A stretch of 22,800 nt of DNA from Planctomycetota bacterium (GCA_027063065.1 JAMOSO010000067.1:1-22800), one strand, 5' to 3'; numbered from the stretch's first letter, positions 7,063-14,713 are shown. Numbers and translations: made by a program. Notes: generated by a model from the sequence alone, not told the origin.

Positions 7063-7425
7063 TTAATTTAATAATTTATTAACCTTATCCAAAAGTTCTG
7101 CCAATTTAAATGGCTTTAATAATACATCATATTTAATATTATAACTATCTTCTACAACCTCAACAATAGCCGTTGCATCACCACCTGTACTAATCAACAC
7201 CTTGCAAGTAGATTGTTGCATAAGAATAGACTGGATAATATGTTCGCCTGAGCCATCTGGCAAGTTCCAATCCGTAATTAACAAATCGTAATGATTAGCA
7301 AAATATGCTGATAAGCCTGCATCAACCGTATGAGCACAATCCACCGTATGTCCAGATAGACTTAACATATCATCTACAAATCCGCAAATACATTCCTCAT
7401 CTTCTATTATTAAAATTTTTGACAT
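7063..7425 (-). CDS. Single-domain response regulator (CheY-like receiver)
   Basis: 120-residue stand-alone receiver domain, complete and apparently active: acidic pocket Glu8/Asp9, phosphoacceptor Asp52 in 'LLITDWNLPDGSG', conserved Thr80 in 'LISTGG' and Lys104 in 'LLKPFK'. There is no DNA-binding or enzymatic output domain, so it must signal by protein contact; no histidine kinase is in the window. It is the first gene of an operon with the TPR-like, YkgJ-like and YbdG genes. The promoter region carries an 8-bp inverted repeat. No Shine-Dalgarno precedes the ATG; the predicted leader is about 24 bases. Confidence 0.92.
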   Translation of the reverse strand: MSKILIIEDEECICGFVDDMLSLSGHTVDCAHTVDAGLSAYFANHYDLLITDWNLPDGSGEHIIQSILMQQSTCKVLISTGGDATAIVEVVEDSYNIKYDVLLKPFKLAELLDKVNKLLN

Positions 7426-7432
7426 AAAATAC

Positions 7433-7459
7433 CAATAAGCACAAATAAAACGCTTATTG
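7433..7459. promoter_or_regulatory. 8-bp inverted repeat over the receiver-operon promoter start, candidate operator
   Basis: CAATAAGC (7433-7440) and GCTTATTG (7452-7459) are perfect inverted copies around an 11-base centre. The right arm overlaps the predicted -10 of the minus-strand promoter and the left arm lies in the leader, eight bases from the start codon. Confidence 0.4.
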
Positions 7460-7482
7460 TATATAGTTTAATTAAATGTCAA
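7456..7482 (-). promoter_or_regulatory. Promoter of the receiver-TPR-YkgJ-ybdG operon
   Basis: Read on the - strand: a perfect -35 TTGACA (7477-7482) and -10 TACAAT (7456-7461). The spacer is 15 bases, shorter than the usual 16-18, so the promoter may be weak or need an activator. Confidence 0.45.
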
Positions 7483-7499
7483 TTGATTTTGTTTTTTAC

Positions 7500-7528
7500 T
7501 TAATCTTATTAAATGACTTAGGTATACT
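7500..7528 (+). promoter_or_regulatory. Possible promoter of the NMP kinase gene
   Basis: -10 TATACT (7523-7528) with a poor -35 TTAATC (7500-7505) at 17 bases. The predicted leader of about 33 bases contains the AAGGTGA Shine-Dalgarno at 7557-7563. Confidence 0.4.
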
Positions 7529-7567
7529 TGGCAATTTATTGTATTTTAATTTTAATAAGGTGAAGAT

Positions 7568-8182
7568 ATGTCTATTTTTGGCGATACTGTTCCACAAGTA
7601 ATTATGATTTTTGGTGCTCCTGGAGCAGGTAAAGGTACGGTTGGACAAATATTATGTAAAGTTGGCAATCATTTTCATTTAAGCTCTGGTGATATCTTTC
7701 GCAATTTAGATCCAGAAAGTGAATCTGGCAAATTATTTAAGAGTTATTCAACCAAGGGTCAATTAGTTCCTGATGAATTAACCCTTGAAATTTGCACCTC
7801 ATATATAAAAACATTAATCGATACCAAGCAGTACTTTCCTACTAAACAAATGTTACTTTTAGACGGTTTACCACGCACAGTATCTCAAGCAGAAATCTTA
7901 AATAAATCAATCAATGTAAAACATATTATTGTTTTAGACATCAAAGACGAACAAGAACTAATTGATAGACTATCTAAACGAGCTAAAATAGAAGGACGTC
8001 CTGATGATGCCAACGTGGATATTATTCAAAAACGCATAGAAGAATACCACGCTAAAACTGCAGCCGTATTAGACTTTTATCCAAAAGAAATAGTACATCA
8101 CTACAATGCTAGCCAAACACCTATCGAAGTTTTACGCGACGTCTTAGTTGGCTCAGCTGAGTCATTAATCATAAAAGGATAA
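7568..8182 (+). CDS. Nucleoside monophosphate kinase of the adenylate kinase family, short LID
   Basis: 204-residue cytosolic kinase transferring phosphate from a nucleoside triphosphate to a monophosphate. Walker A is 'GAPGAGKGT' (16-24), followed by 'LSSGDIFR' in the NMP-binding region, 'LLDGLPRT' and the Arg-rich LID segment 'RAKIEGRPDDA' leading into 'KRIEEYHAKT'. The LID is only a short loop without the Cys cluster or long insertion of standard bacterial Adk, as in eukaryotic UMP/CMP kinases and cytosolic adenylate kinases. Whether it prefers AMP or UMP/CMP cannot be read from the sequence. The start is supported by AAGGTGA at 7557-7563. It is co-transcribed with the TSR3-like gene, two bases downstream. 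It may be additional to a standard Adk elsewhere in the genome. Confidence 0.85.
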   Translation: MSIFGDTVPQVIMIFGAPGAGKGTVGQILCKVGNHFHLSSGDIFRNLDPESESGKLFKSYSTKGQLVPDELTLEICTSYIKTLIDTKQYFPTKQMLLLDGLPRTVSQAEILNKSINVKHIIVLDIKDEQELIDRLSKRAKIEGRPDDANVDIIQKRIEEYHAKTAAVLDFYPKEIVHHYNASQTPIEVLRDVLVGSAESLIIKG

Positions 8183-8184
8183 AC

Positions 8185-8643
8185 TTGCCTAAAACAATAA
8201 TAATACGCCACAAAAAGGAACGTAAGAGTAAATGTAGCTTACAGCCTTTGGTAGAGCATAAAGATATGGATTTTTACACCTATCCTCATAATCTACCTGA
8301 GATACCTAACAACTACATACGTTTAGATGTCAATGCTCCTGTGTTATCCAGACAGGATGCCGAGCAAGGATTATTATTACTAGATGGCACATGGAAGTTG
8401 GTAGAACCAATGAATAAACGCTACGCCCATATACCTGGGCGTAGCCTACCGATACTTAAAACCGCTTACCCACGAGTAAGCAAAGTGTTTAATGACCCAG
8501 ATGGCGGTTTAGCCAGCATCGAAGCATTAGCATTAAGCTATTTTATTTTAGGCAAAGAATGGCAAAGTTTATTAGATGGTTATTATTGGAAAAATCAGTT
8601 TATAGAATTAAACCAAGATTTTTTTAATACTGTACCATCTTAA
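8185..8643 (+). CDS. TSR3/DTW-superfamily protein, probable RNA aminocarboxypropyltransferase
   Basis: 152-residue protein resembling TSR3 (DUF367) and DTW-domain enzymes, which transfer the 3-amino-3-carboxypropyl group of S-adenosylmethionine to rRNA or tRNA uridines. Visible marks: N-terminal 'IIIRHKKERKSKCSL', 'LLLLDGTWK' in place of the DTW/DCSW motif, 'RSLPILKTAYPR', 'GLASIEALALSYFILG' and the TSR3-type ending 'WKNQFIELN'. The target RNA is unknown; TSR3 modifies small-subunit rRNA in archaea and eukaryotes, and bacterial DTW enzymes modify tRNA. The start is TTG, supported by AAGGA at 8175-8179 ending five bases upstream; an ATG start would remove the conserved N-terminus. Its stop codon overlaps the stop of the opposing pyrophosphorylase gene by four bases. 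Confidence 0.78.
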   Translation: MPKTIIIRHKKERKSKCSLQPLVEHKDMDFYTYPHNLPEIPNNYIRLDVNAPVLSRQDAEQGLLLLDGTWKLVEPMNKRYAHIPGRSLPILKTAYPRVSKVFNDPDGGLASIEALALSYFILGKEWQSLLDGYYWKNQFIELNQDFFNTVPS

Positions 8644-10385
8644 ATATTATATTCGCCCGGCTTATCAAATACATACTCTGCCACATCAACTGCCTGCATT
8701 TTATAACCTCTAATTTTAAGATAATCAGGACAGTTATCAGATTGCAAATCATCTGAGCTTAACATAATTTGCTTATAACCATCATTATCTACTTGCAAAT
8801 TATCAACAGTTACCTTAGCTCCTTGACAAGCTTTAATCACCAACCCAGAACCACTACTAATAGTTACATTATTTAAATATATATCACCCTCAAGAATTAA
8901 AGTTGCATCACCTGCTATAGAACCGCCATTAATCCTTTGATTAACATCTACAATTCCAAGCGCAAATGACGGACGTAATAAAACTCTTGGACCTGGAGTG
9001 TGTGGTATACCTAAAATCTCTACCTCGTCTGCCTCATCAACTTGCATACCAGCATAACTTAATTTTTGACGATTAGCCCAAAAGAAATCACTTTCTGCAG
9101 TGGCAGCCGATTCTGGAGGCGACCCCGCCTTAGCCTTAGCTGCTGCATCTTTAATGTTATTTTTATCTGCCGAAAAACACCATACTCTATCAAAAACAGT
9201 AACACCAACCTTCTGCCCATCGGTAAACAATTTGGGTAAATCCTGCATCATGGTCTCTAAGCGAGTTGGTTTTTTAAAAGACGTTCTACTATCATCACTA
9301 TATTTAGGATTAACAAATTCAGCTATAATACCTTTAGTTTTATCTAAAATATTACAATAAGGCTCCATAGCTATTAACAAAAAGTTGATATTTCCAGGAA
9401 ATAAAGAAAAACCTTTTTCATTGGCAACATCACCATCTGGACTAATAGTAGCCTTTAACAATGGGTCTAACACGTTATATTCAACATTTAATGTCATCTC
9501 TTTGTCGCCATTAATCAATTTACACAATGCTCCTACCGCTTCACCCGGAACACGATTAACACCTATCGAGTTAAAATCATACCCCTCTTTAATAGATGCT
9601 CCTAAGGCTGCAAACATAGCATTAAACACTTGTCCATTAGTGTCTTGTATAAAGCTTAAATATTTAATGCCTTGAGATTTTAATTTATTTGCCAGACCAC
9701 TACTATGCAATAACATATGAATATCACCATGCCCGTGGGGTTTAGCCGCCACCTTTGCAGGTGCATCCAAGGCAATATGACCTTCATTATCCTTAATAGC
9801 TGGAACTAACTCTTGTTTTAAAATATAAACTTGATTAGGATTTAATCCAAAATAACCATTAGTTTCTAATGCTTTTAACGTACCTGCATTAGTATCACGA
9901 CTGACCATAATAACAAATGGCACAGCTTTGCCAGTGCGAGATTCCATAGCCAATAAAACTGAGGCATAATATGCCAAATAAGAAGTATTATCAATAACCT
10001 CTACTGGGATATCCAATTTAATACCTGGATAACCCAAACGCTCACCTAAGCCACCAGCAACTAGCACAACTGCTAACTTATCTATATTTTCTAAACCTAA
10101 TTTTTCGCAAGCAAAATAATCATCATTAAATGCAGTTAAATCAACGCAATCTGGCTGAGTTGGTGTATACCCATTAAAAGGATTTTTACCTGCTTTGCTT
10201 TCTGCCAACAAAATCTTAGCATTGGCAACATACTGCTTTAAACCACCAGGGTAAGAAGAATCCATAAGGCGTAAATCATCAAAAAAAGCTTTTTTGGTTT
10301 CATCATCAACACTATCTAAACCATCTAACAAATGCTGTTGATCTATATTTTTTAACATTTCTATAAATTCTTGCTCGTTTAACAT
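8640..10385 (-). CDS. UDP-sugar pyrophosphorylase / UTP-sugar-1-phosphate uridylyltransferase, plant-like
   Basis: 581-residue enzyme of the UDPGP family that makes a UDP-sugar and pyrophosphate from UTP and a sugar-1-phosphate. The nucleotide-binding loop 'LVAGGLGERLGYPGIK' (about 108-123) is very like that of plant UDP-sugar pyrophosphorylases (USP), and the overall length and N-terminal helical domain also fit USP rather than the roughly 300-residue bacterial GalU. Other marks are 'KPHGHGDIHMLLH', 'FIQDTNGQVFNAM', 'FPGNINFLL' and a left-handed beta-helix-like C-terminus (about 495-550, 'EGDIYLNNVTI'). USPs accept several sugar-1-phosphates, so the product is not fixed. AAGGAAG precedes the ATG. 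It is the third gene of an operon with lepB and lptB, nine bases after lptB, linking sugar-nucleotide supply with envelope biogenesis. Confidence 0.88.
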   Translation of the reverse strand: MLNEQEFIEMLKNIDQQHLLDGLDSVDDETKKAFFDDLRLMDSSYPGGLKQYVANAKILLAESKAGKNPFNGYTPTQPDCVDLTAFNDDYFACEKLGLENIDKLAVVLVAGGLGERLGYPGIKLDIPVEVIDNTSYLAYYASVLLAMESRTGKAVPFVIMVSRDTNAGTLKALETNGYFGLNPNQVYILKQELVPAIKDNEGHIALDAPAKVAAKPHGHGDIHMLLHSSGLANKLKSQGIKYLSFIQDTNGQVFNAMFAALGASIKEGYDFNSIGVNRVPGEAVGALCKLINGDKEMTLNVEYNVLDPLLKATISPDGDVANEKGFSLFPGNINFLLIAMEPYCNILDKTKGIIAEFVNPKYSDDSRTSFKKPTRLETMMQDLPKLFTDGQKVGVTVFDRVWCFSADKNNIKDAAAKAKAGSPPESAATAESDFFWANRQKLSYAGMQVDEADEVEILGIPHTPGPRVLLRPSFALGIVDVNQRINGGSIAGDATLILEGDIYLNNVTISSGSGLVIKACQGAKVTVDNLQVDNDGYKQIMLSSDDLQSDNCPDYLKIRGYKMQAVDVAEYVFDKPGEYNI

Positions 10386-10394
10386 AAGACTTCC

Positions 10395-11111
10395 TTATAA
10401 TTTAAAATCTACACCCAAATACCCTTCTCGCACTTCTGGATTATTGATTAACTCCATAGCTGTGCCGTGTGCCAAAATACTACCATCCAGCACTATATAC
10501 GCCCTATCGGTTATAGCTAATGTTTCACGTACATTATGATCGGTAATTAATACACCTATGTTTCTATTTTTTAAATTTGCAACTACCTCTTGTATTTCTG
10601 CAACGGCAATGGGATCTACTCCACTAAAGGGTTCATCTAACAATACAAAATCTGGTTTAGTTACTAAACAACGGGTTATTTCTAAACGCCTGCGTTCACC
10701 ACCACTTAATACTTTAGCTTTACTGTCCCATAAACGTACTAAATCTAGTTCACTTAAAATCTCTTTAACCCTGTCTTTACGCTCGCTTTTAGGCACTTTT
10801 AAAGTTTCAAGAACAGCTAAAATATTTTCTGCGACGGTCATATTTCTAAAAATAGAAGGCTCTTGAGATAAATAACCTATACCCAAACGAGCTCGCTTAT
10901 ACATTGGCAATTTAGTTACTTCTTTTCCACCTAATAAAACCTGTCCCGCATCTGGCTTTAAAATACCCATAGCTATTCTAAAACTTGTAGTTTTTCCCGC
11001 TCCATTACGACCTAAGATACCTACTGTTTCACCCTTCTTAACACAAAAGCTGATTCCATGTATTACTTGTCGCTGATTAAATGATTTTGTAATATTTTTA
11101 ACTTCTAACAT
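10395..11111 (-). CDS. lptB: Lipopolysaccharide export ABC transporter ATP-binding protein LptB
   Basis: 238-residue ATPase that, with LptF and LptG, extracts lipopolysaccharide from the inner membrane and drives it to the outer membrane. Walker A 'GRNGAGKT' (34-41), signature 'LSGGERRRLEI', Walker B 'FVLLDEPFSGVDP' and the switch His in 'LITDHNVRET' are all intact, and 'LGIGYLSQEPSIFR' is typical of LptB. Length matches E. coli LptB (241). The open frame extends 11 codons further upstream, but the conserved start is 'MLEVKNI'; its ATG overlaps the lepB stop codon (TAATG), a classic coupling arrangement, with AAAGG about ten bases before. LptA, C, F and G are not in the window. Its presence is strong evidence for an LPS-bearing outer membrane. 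Confidence 0.93.
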   Translation of the reverse strand: MLEVKNITKSFNQRQVIHGISFCVKKGETVGILGRNGAGKTTSFRIAMGILKPDAGQVLLGGKEVTKLPMYKRARLGIGYLSQEPSIFRNMTVAENILAVLETLKVPKSERKDRVKEILSELDLVRLWDSKAKVLSGGERRRLEITRCLVTKPDFVLLDEPFSGVDPIAVAEIQEVVANLKNRNIGVLITDHNVRETLAITDRAYIVLDGSILAHGTAMELINNPEVREGYLGVDFKL

Positions 11112-12379
11112 TAATGAATAACCTTTATATCCTTCAATGGCCAAATCACAGTTATTGCTTTACCAAGTAAATTGTCTTTTGGAATAAACTTCCAATAACG
11201 AGAATCTCGGGAATTTGCACTATTATCACCTAAAGCATAATACGAATCATCATCAACGAATGCATTTGACCAAGCTGCTGTAGTCACATAAAAAATATCT
11301 CTGTCTAAAGCAAAATTATCAAAACGAGCTTGTCCGTGATTTATTTCTATTGAAAACCAACCCTGAGTAGTCTGTACTATACGATTTGGAGTGAAATTCA
11401 TATTTTTCTTAAAAATTTCGTGCTTATCAATTAAAAAACGACAAACACCATCAAAAAACGATATTTCAATATTATATTTTTTACCTACCTCAGGGATAAA
11501 ATCTATGTTTTGTTTTTCTTTAGTTAATTCAGATTCAAAAACAATATTTTTACCAGCCTGAAAAGTATATATAAATTTATATTCATCCTTTTGTTGCGCA
11601 AAATGTAAAACTGTTTGTGCTTTATCTAACACAACATCGGTAGCAAAAGACAAATCACTAACCAAATGATAATAATCTGGTCTCAACGGAGGTATAGCAG
11701 GCCAAACATAACCACAACGCGGGCAAACTACCTCATAATCTTGCACCGTTGGAACAGCCTCAAAGACAAAACCACAACTATCGCACATATGTTTAGCATA
11801 TTCATTATAACTATAATCTTTACCAGGTATTCTAAAATACATATTGGTAACCTGATGCGTCATCACAATCGAAGAGCTATTATCTGTTTTAGCTACTAAT
11901 TGACCATCTTTAACCTGCCAATCATGATCAGGAGTTCGCCACCATCGTAGTTTCTTATCAACTTTAGAAAAATCATTGCGATAAATAGCATTACGCAAGC
12001 TCTTTAAAACTTTTTTAGGTTTTTGTGCTATTTTGCCATTAATAAAAATATCACCATTTAAAATTTGAATATGTTCACCAGGCAACGCCACTAAACGTTT
12101 AATATAATTAATTGACGGATCTTCAGGATACTTAAACACTATTACATCCCAACGATTTGGCTCAATAAAATGAAATCTATAAGGAAATTTAAATACTAGA
12201 ATACGATTTTGAATCGCCCAGTTTTCATCACCAATTAAAGTAGGTTCCATCGAGGCCGAAGGTATTTTATAAAGTTCAAATATAAAAAACCTAATAATCA
12301 AAGCAAGCATTAACGCTATAACTATAGATTCTATCCATTCGCGGGCTACACCGCCTTTATGTCTTTCTAAATTATCCAT
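11111..12379 (-). CDS. lepB: Signal peptidase I with zinc-ribbon and lamin-G-like insert
   Basis: 422-residue membrane serine protease that removes signal peptides from secreted proteins. One N-terminal membrane helix (about 16-35) precedes the catalytic Ser43 in 'IPSASMEPTL' and general-base Lys94 in 'NYIKRLVALPGE'; the closing box 'ALGDNSANSRDSRYW' is at 382-396. Between catalytic boxes lies a roughly 270-residue insert: a four-Cys zinc ribbon (Cys199, 202, 219, 222) and a beta-rich part about 235-362 that resembles a concanavalin/laminin-G-like fold ('YNIEISFFDGVCRFLID', 'ARFDNFALDRDIFY'). Large inserts of this sort I associate with planctomycete and lentisphaeral enzymes. The fold of the second part is inference. 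First gene of the lepB-lptB-pyrophosphorylase operon; a -10 box six bases before the ATG predicts a leaderless message. Confidence 0.92.
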   Translation of the reverse strand: MDNLERHKGGVAREWIESIVIALMLALIIRFFIFELYKIPSASMEPTLIGDENWAIQNRILVFKFPYRFHFIEPNRWDVIVFKYPEDPSINYIKRLVALPGEHIQILNGDIFINGKIAQKPKKVLKSLRNAIYRNDFSKVDKKLRWWRTPDHDWQVKDGQLVAKTDNSSSIVMTHQVTNMYFRIPGKDYSYNEYAKHMCDSCGFVFEAVPTVQDYEVVCPRCGYVWPAIPPLRPDYYHLVSDLSFATDVVLDKAQTVLHFAQQKDEYKFIYTFQAGKNIVFESELTKEKQNIDFIPEVGKKYNIEISFFDGVCRFLIDKHEIFKKNMNFTPNRIVQTTQGWFSIEINHGQARFDNFALDRDIFYVTTAAWSNAFVDDDSYYALGDNSANSRDSRYWKFIPKDNLLGKAITVIWPLKDIKVIH

Positions 12380-12385
12380 TTCAAA

Positions 12386-12414
12386 AGTATAGCGAAAGAC
12401 ATTATTATTACCAA
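12386..12414 (-). promoter_or_regulatory. lepB promoter, predicted leaderless
   Basis: Read on the - strand: TTGGTA (12409-12414), 17-base spacer, TATACT (12386-12391), then six bases to the A of the start codon at 12379. The usual start site, seven bases after the -10, falls on that A. No Shine-Dalgarno is present. Confidence 0.65.
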
Positions 12415-12484
12415 TGGGAAAACAAAATTACAAAGACAAATAACTGTAGATGAAACTAAAAATAAATCTTACACAAAACTTTAC

Positions 12485-12841
12485 TTATCCTCCCAAGATA
12501 CGCTTTTTAAAAATAAAAAACACTGCACCCATAATACACATCGAAGCCCATAAATAATCTAAACTTATTTTTTCTTTCATATAAAAAACAGAAAAAGGGA
12601 TGAATATCGACAAAGTAATAACCTCTTGTAATATTTTAAGTTGCCCCAATGTCATAACTTCGCTACCTATTCTATTTGCTGGCACTTGAAACATATACTC
12701 GCAAAAAGCAATACTCCAGCTAATACAAGCCACAATAAACCATGGTTTATGAGCCAAGTTGCGCAAATGACCATACCACGCAAAGGTCATAAACATATTA
12801 CTGCAACATAACAAAAGAATTGTCTGTGTAATTTTGGACAT
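12485..12841 (-). CDS. DUF486 (DMT-like) small membrane protein
   Basis: 118-residue inner-membrane protein with four predicted helices (about 5-22, 34-50, 72-87, 95-110), matching the DUF486 family of small drug/metabolite-transporter-like proteins. Recognisable pieces are 'FMTFAWYGHL', 'SWSIAFCEYMFQVPANRIG' and 'LGQLKILQEVITL', which are characteristic of the family. Substrate and function are unknown. The gene stands alone: AAAGG precedes the ATG, and its stop is 105 bases before the lepB start on the same strand. Those 105 bases hold the lepB promoter and no obvious terminator. Confidence 0.88.
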   Translation of the reverse strand: MSKITQTILLLCCSNMFMTFAWYGHLRNLAHKPWFIVACISWSIAFCEYMFQVPANRIGSEVMTLGQLKILQEVITLSIFIPFSVFYMKEKISLDYLWASMCIMGAVFFIFKKRILGG

Positions 12842-12946
12842 AAAAAACCTTTAAAAAATACCCGAACATAAAACAAATAAATGTATATTAAAATTTATAA
12901 GATAGCAATTACTCAAAACATAAAAACACTAAGCATTATAATTATA

Positions 12947-12974
12947 TTGCGTGTATCATTAATTAACGTATAGT
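12947..12974 (+). promoter_or_regulatory. dbpA promoter, predicted leaderless
   Basis: TTGCGT (12947-12952), 16-base spacer, TATAGT (12969-12974), then seven bases to the ATG at 12982. There is no Shine-Dalgarno in the bases before the start codon. Confidence 0.6.
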
Positions 12975-12981
12975 ACTGCCC

Positions 12982-14361
12982 ATGATTAATACAGATTTTA
13001 AAACTTTAAATTTGCCTGACAATATGCTTAAAAACCTATCTGAACTGGGTTTTAAATCAATGACACCCGTTCAAGCACAAAGCATTCCACACATATTGCA
13101 AAATAAAGACATTATTGTACAAGCCAAAACTGGCAGTGGCAAAACAGCTGCCTTTGGCATCGGCACAATACAACAGTTAAAAATAAATTCTACCGATGTT
13201 CAAGCTTTAATATTATGCCCTACTAGAGAACTAGCCGACCAAGTCACAAAAGAACTAAGACGCATAGCCAGATGTATTGCCAATATCAAAATTTTAACTC
13301 TATGCGGAGGCACATCACTAGGTCCACAGTTAGCCTCCTTAAAGCACGGTGCAAACATTGTTGTTGGCACACCTGGGCGTATATTAAAACATCTAGAAAT
13401 TAAGTCTTTAAAATTAGACCACTTAGATATATTAATTATTGATGAAGCGCATCGTATGTTAGATATGGGTTTTATTGATGATATAAAAACCGCCATTGCA
13501 TACGCACCAACTAAACGCCAAACATTACTTTATTCAGCTACATATCCCCCCAAAATAATGCGACTAAGTGCAGACATCCAAACAAACCCTATCCATATTA
13601 AAACTATCTCTGAAGATTTACAAACAAACATAACTGAATATTTTTATAAATGCCCTGCCGAAGAAAAACTCAGCACCACTATTAAACTAATTAAACATTT
13701 TCAACCACAAAATGTTATGCTTTTTGTAAACTTAAAAGTAGATGTTGATGAAATTGCTGCTAAATTACGTAACAAGGGTATTGATGCCCTAGGCATTCAC
13801 GGCGATATGGAGCAATATCAACGCACAGATCAATTGGTGCAATTTACCAATCAAAGCTGTAGTGTTTTAGTGGCAACAGATATGGCTGCCCGTGGCTTGG
13901 ACATTGCCAATTTATCAATGGTAATTAATTACGATCTACCACACGATCAAGCTGTTTACACCCACAGAATTGGAAGAACAGGTCGTGCTGGCCAACAAGG
14001 TGTTTCTGCCACGCTATACCTACCAAAGCAAACCAGGGTTGACGAATATCGCAATGACACTCGATTATTTAAAAAACTTGTAGATATTCACCCAGAATTA
14101 CAAGCCTGTTTGCAAGCACCTAATTTTACATTAGTAATTGAAGGTGGTAAAAAAAAGAAAGTACGACCAGGAGACATTGTAGGAGCCTTAACAGGCGAAC
14201 ACAAAATAGACAATAAACTAATCGGCAAAATAGATATTTTTGAACACCAAAGTTATGTAGCTTTAAATAAAGAAATAATAAAAACAGCAAATAATCAATT
14301 GAAGCAATTAAAAATTAAGGGGCGTAAATTTAGTGCTTGGGTTTTATACCAACGCCAATAA
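12982..14361 (+). CDS. dbpA: ATP-dependent RNA helicase DbpA
   Basis: 459-residue DEAD-box helicase; DbpA acts in assembly of the large ribosomal subunit and is guided to hairpin 92 of 23S rRNA by its C-terminal domain. Helicase motifs are all present: 'AKTGSGKT' (48-55), 'PTRELA', 'TPGRIL', 'YSATYP', 'LVATDMAARGLDIA' and 'HRIGRTGRAG'. Motif II reads Asp-Glu-Ala-His (155-158) in 'IIDEAHRMLDMGF', unlike the usual Asp-Glu-Ala-Asp. The DbpA-specific RNA-binding domain is clear at about 380-455: 'VIEGGKKKKVRPGDIVGALTG' begins it and 'IKGRKFSAWVL' ends it. Predicted leaderless start. Its last 32 bases overlap the VanZ-like gene on the other strand, and they still encode the conserved tail. Confidence 0.93.
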   Translation: MINTDFKTLNLPDNMLKNLSELGFKSMTPVQAQSIPHILQNKDIIVQAKTGSGKTAAFGIGTIQQLKINSTDVQALILCPTRELADQVTKELRRIARCIANIKILTLCGGTSLGPQLASLKHGANIVVGTPGRILKHLEIKSLKLDHLDILIIDEAHRMLDMGFIDDIKTAIAYAPTKRQTLLYSATYPPKIMRLSADIQTNPIHIKTISEDLQTNITEYFYKCPAEEKLSTTIKLIKHFQPQNVMLFVNLKVDVDEIAAKLRNKGIDALGIHGDMEQYQRTDQLVQFTNQSCSVLVATDMAARGLDIANLSMVINYDLPHDQAVYTHRIGRTGRAGQQGVSATLYLPKQTRVDEYRNDTRLFKKLVDIHPELQACLQAPNFTLVIEGGKKKKVRPGDIVGALTGEHKIDNKLIGKIDIFEHQSYVALNKEIIKTANNQLKQLKIKGRKFSAWVLYQRQ

Positions 14362-14713
14362 GACATCTTATAACCAACCACGATAATAACAGACCCACAG
14401 TATTTGCCAACATATCATACGCATCAAAACTACGCAAACCGCTTACCCCTTGAAGAACCTCAATTAACACCCCCATTACCATTAATCTTAAAACTATCAC
14501 CGGATAAAATTTATAAAAATAAAACGGACTAAAAGATATAAAAACAATAGCATAAGAAACTGCATGTATCAATTTATCCGACACCACAAACACTGGCTTA
14601 ACAGCAGAACCAGGAGCTAACGAACCTACAATAATCAACAATGTAAACCCCCAAGGAATAATTAATAATTGCCAACGATGTGTGTCTATAAAATCTTGTA
14701 TTGTTTTTACCAT
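14330..14713 (-). CDS. VanZ-like family membrane protein
   Basis: 127-residue integral membrane protein with four predicted helices (about 15-32, 47-66, 70-88, 100-117). The VanZ-like signature is present: 'SDKLIHAVSYAIVF', then 'GVLIEVLQ' and 'FDAYDMLANTVGLL', holding the conserved Lys, His, Glu, Gln, Asp and Asn residues of the family. VanZ itself gives low-level teicoplanin resistance; most family members have no known function, and this one should not be called a resistance gene. Its 3' end overlaps dbpA by 32 bases. The promoter predicts a message with a one- or two-base leader. Confidence 0.85.
   Translation of the reverse strand: MVKTIQDFIDTHRWQLLIIPWGFTLLIIVGSLAPGSAVKPVFVVSDKLIHAVSYAIVFISFSPFYFYKFYPVIVLRLMVMGVLIEVLQGVSGLRSFDAYDMLANTVGLLLSWLVIRCLIGVGIKPKH

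Noticed and set aside
9100-9675. Two + strand frames opposite the UDP-sugar pyrophosphorylase
   Set aside because: Antisense shadows of a recognised coding frame; compositions are low-information and unrelated to any family.
14330-14713. Glycopeptide-resistance role for the VanZ-like gene
   Set aside because: Only the family signature is present; there are no van cluster genes and most family members have no link to resistance.
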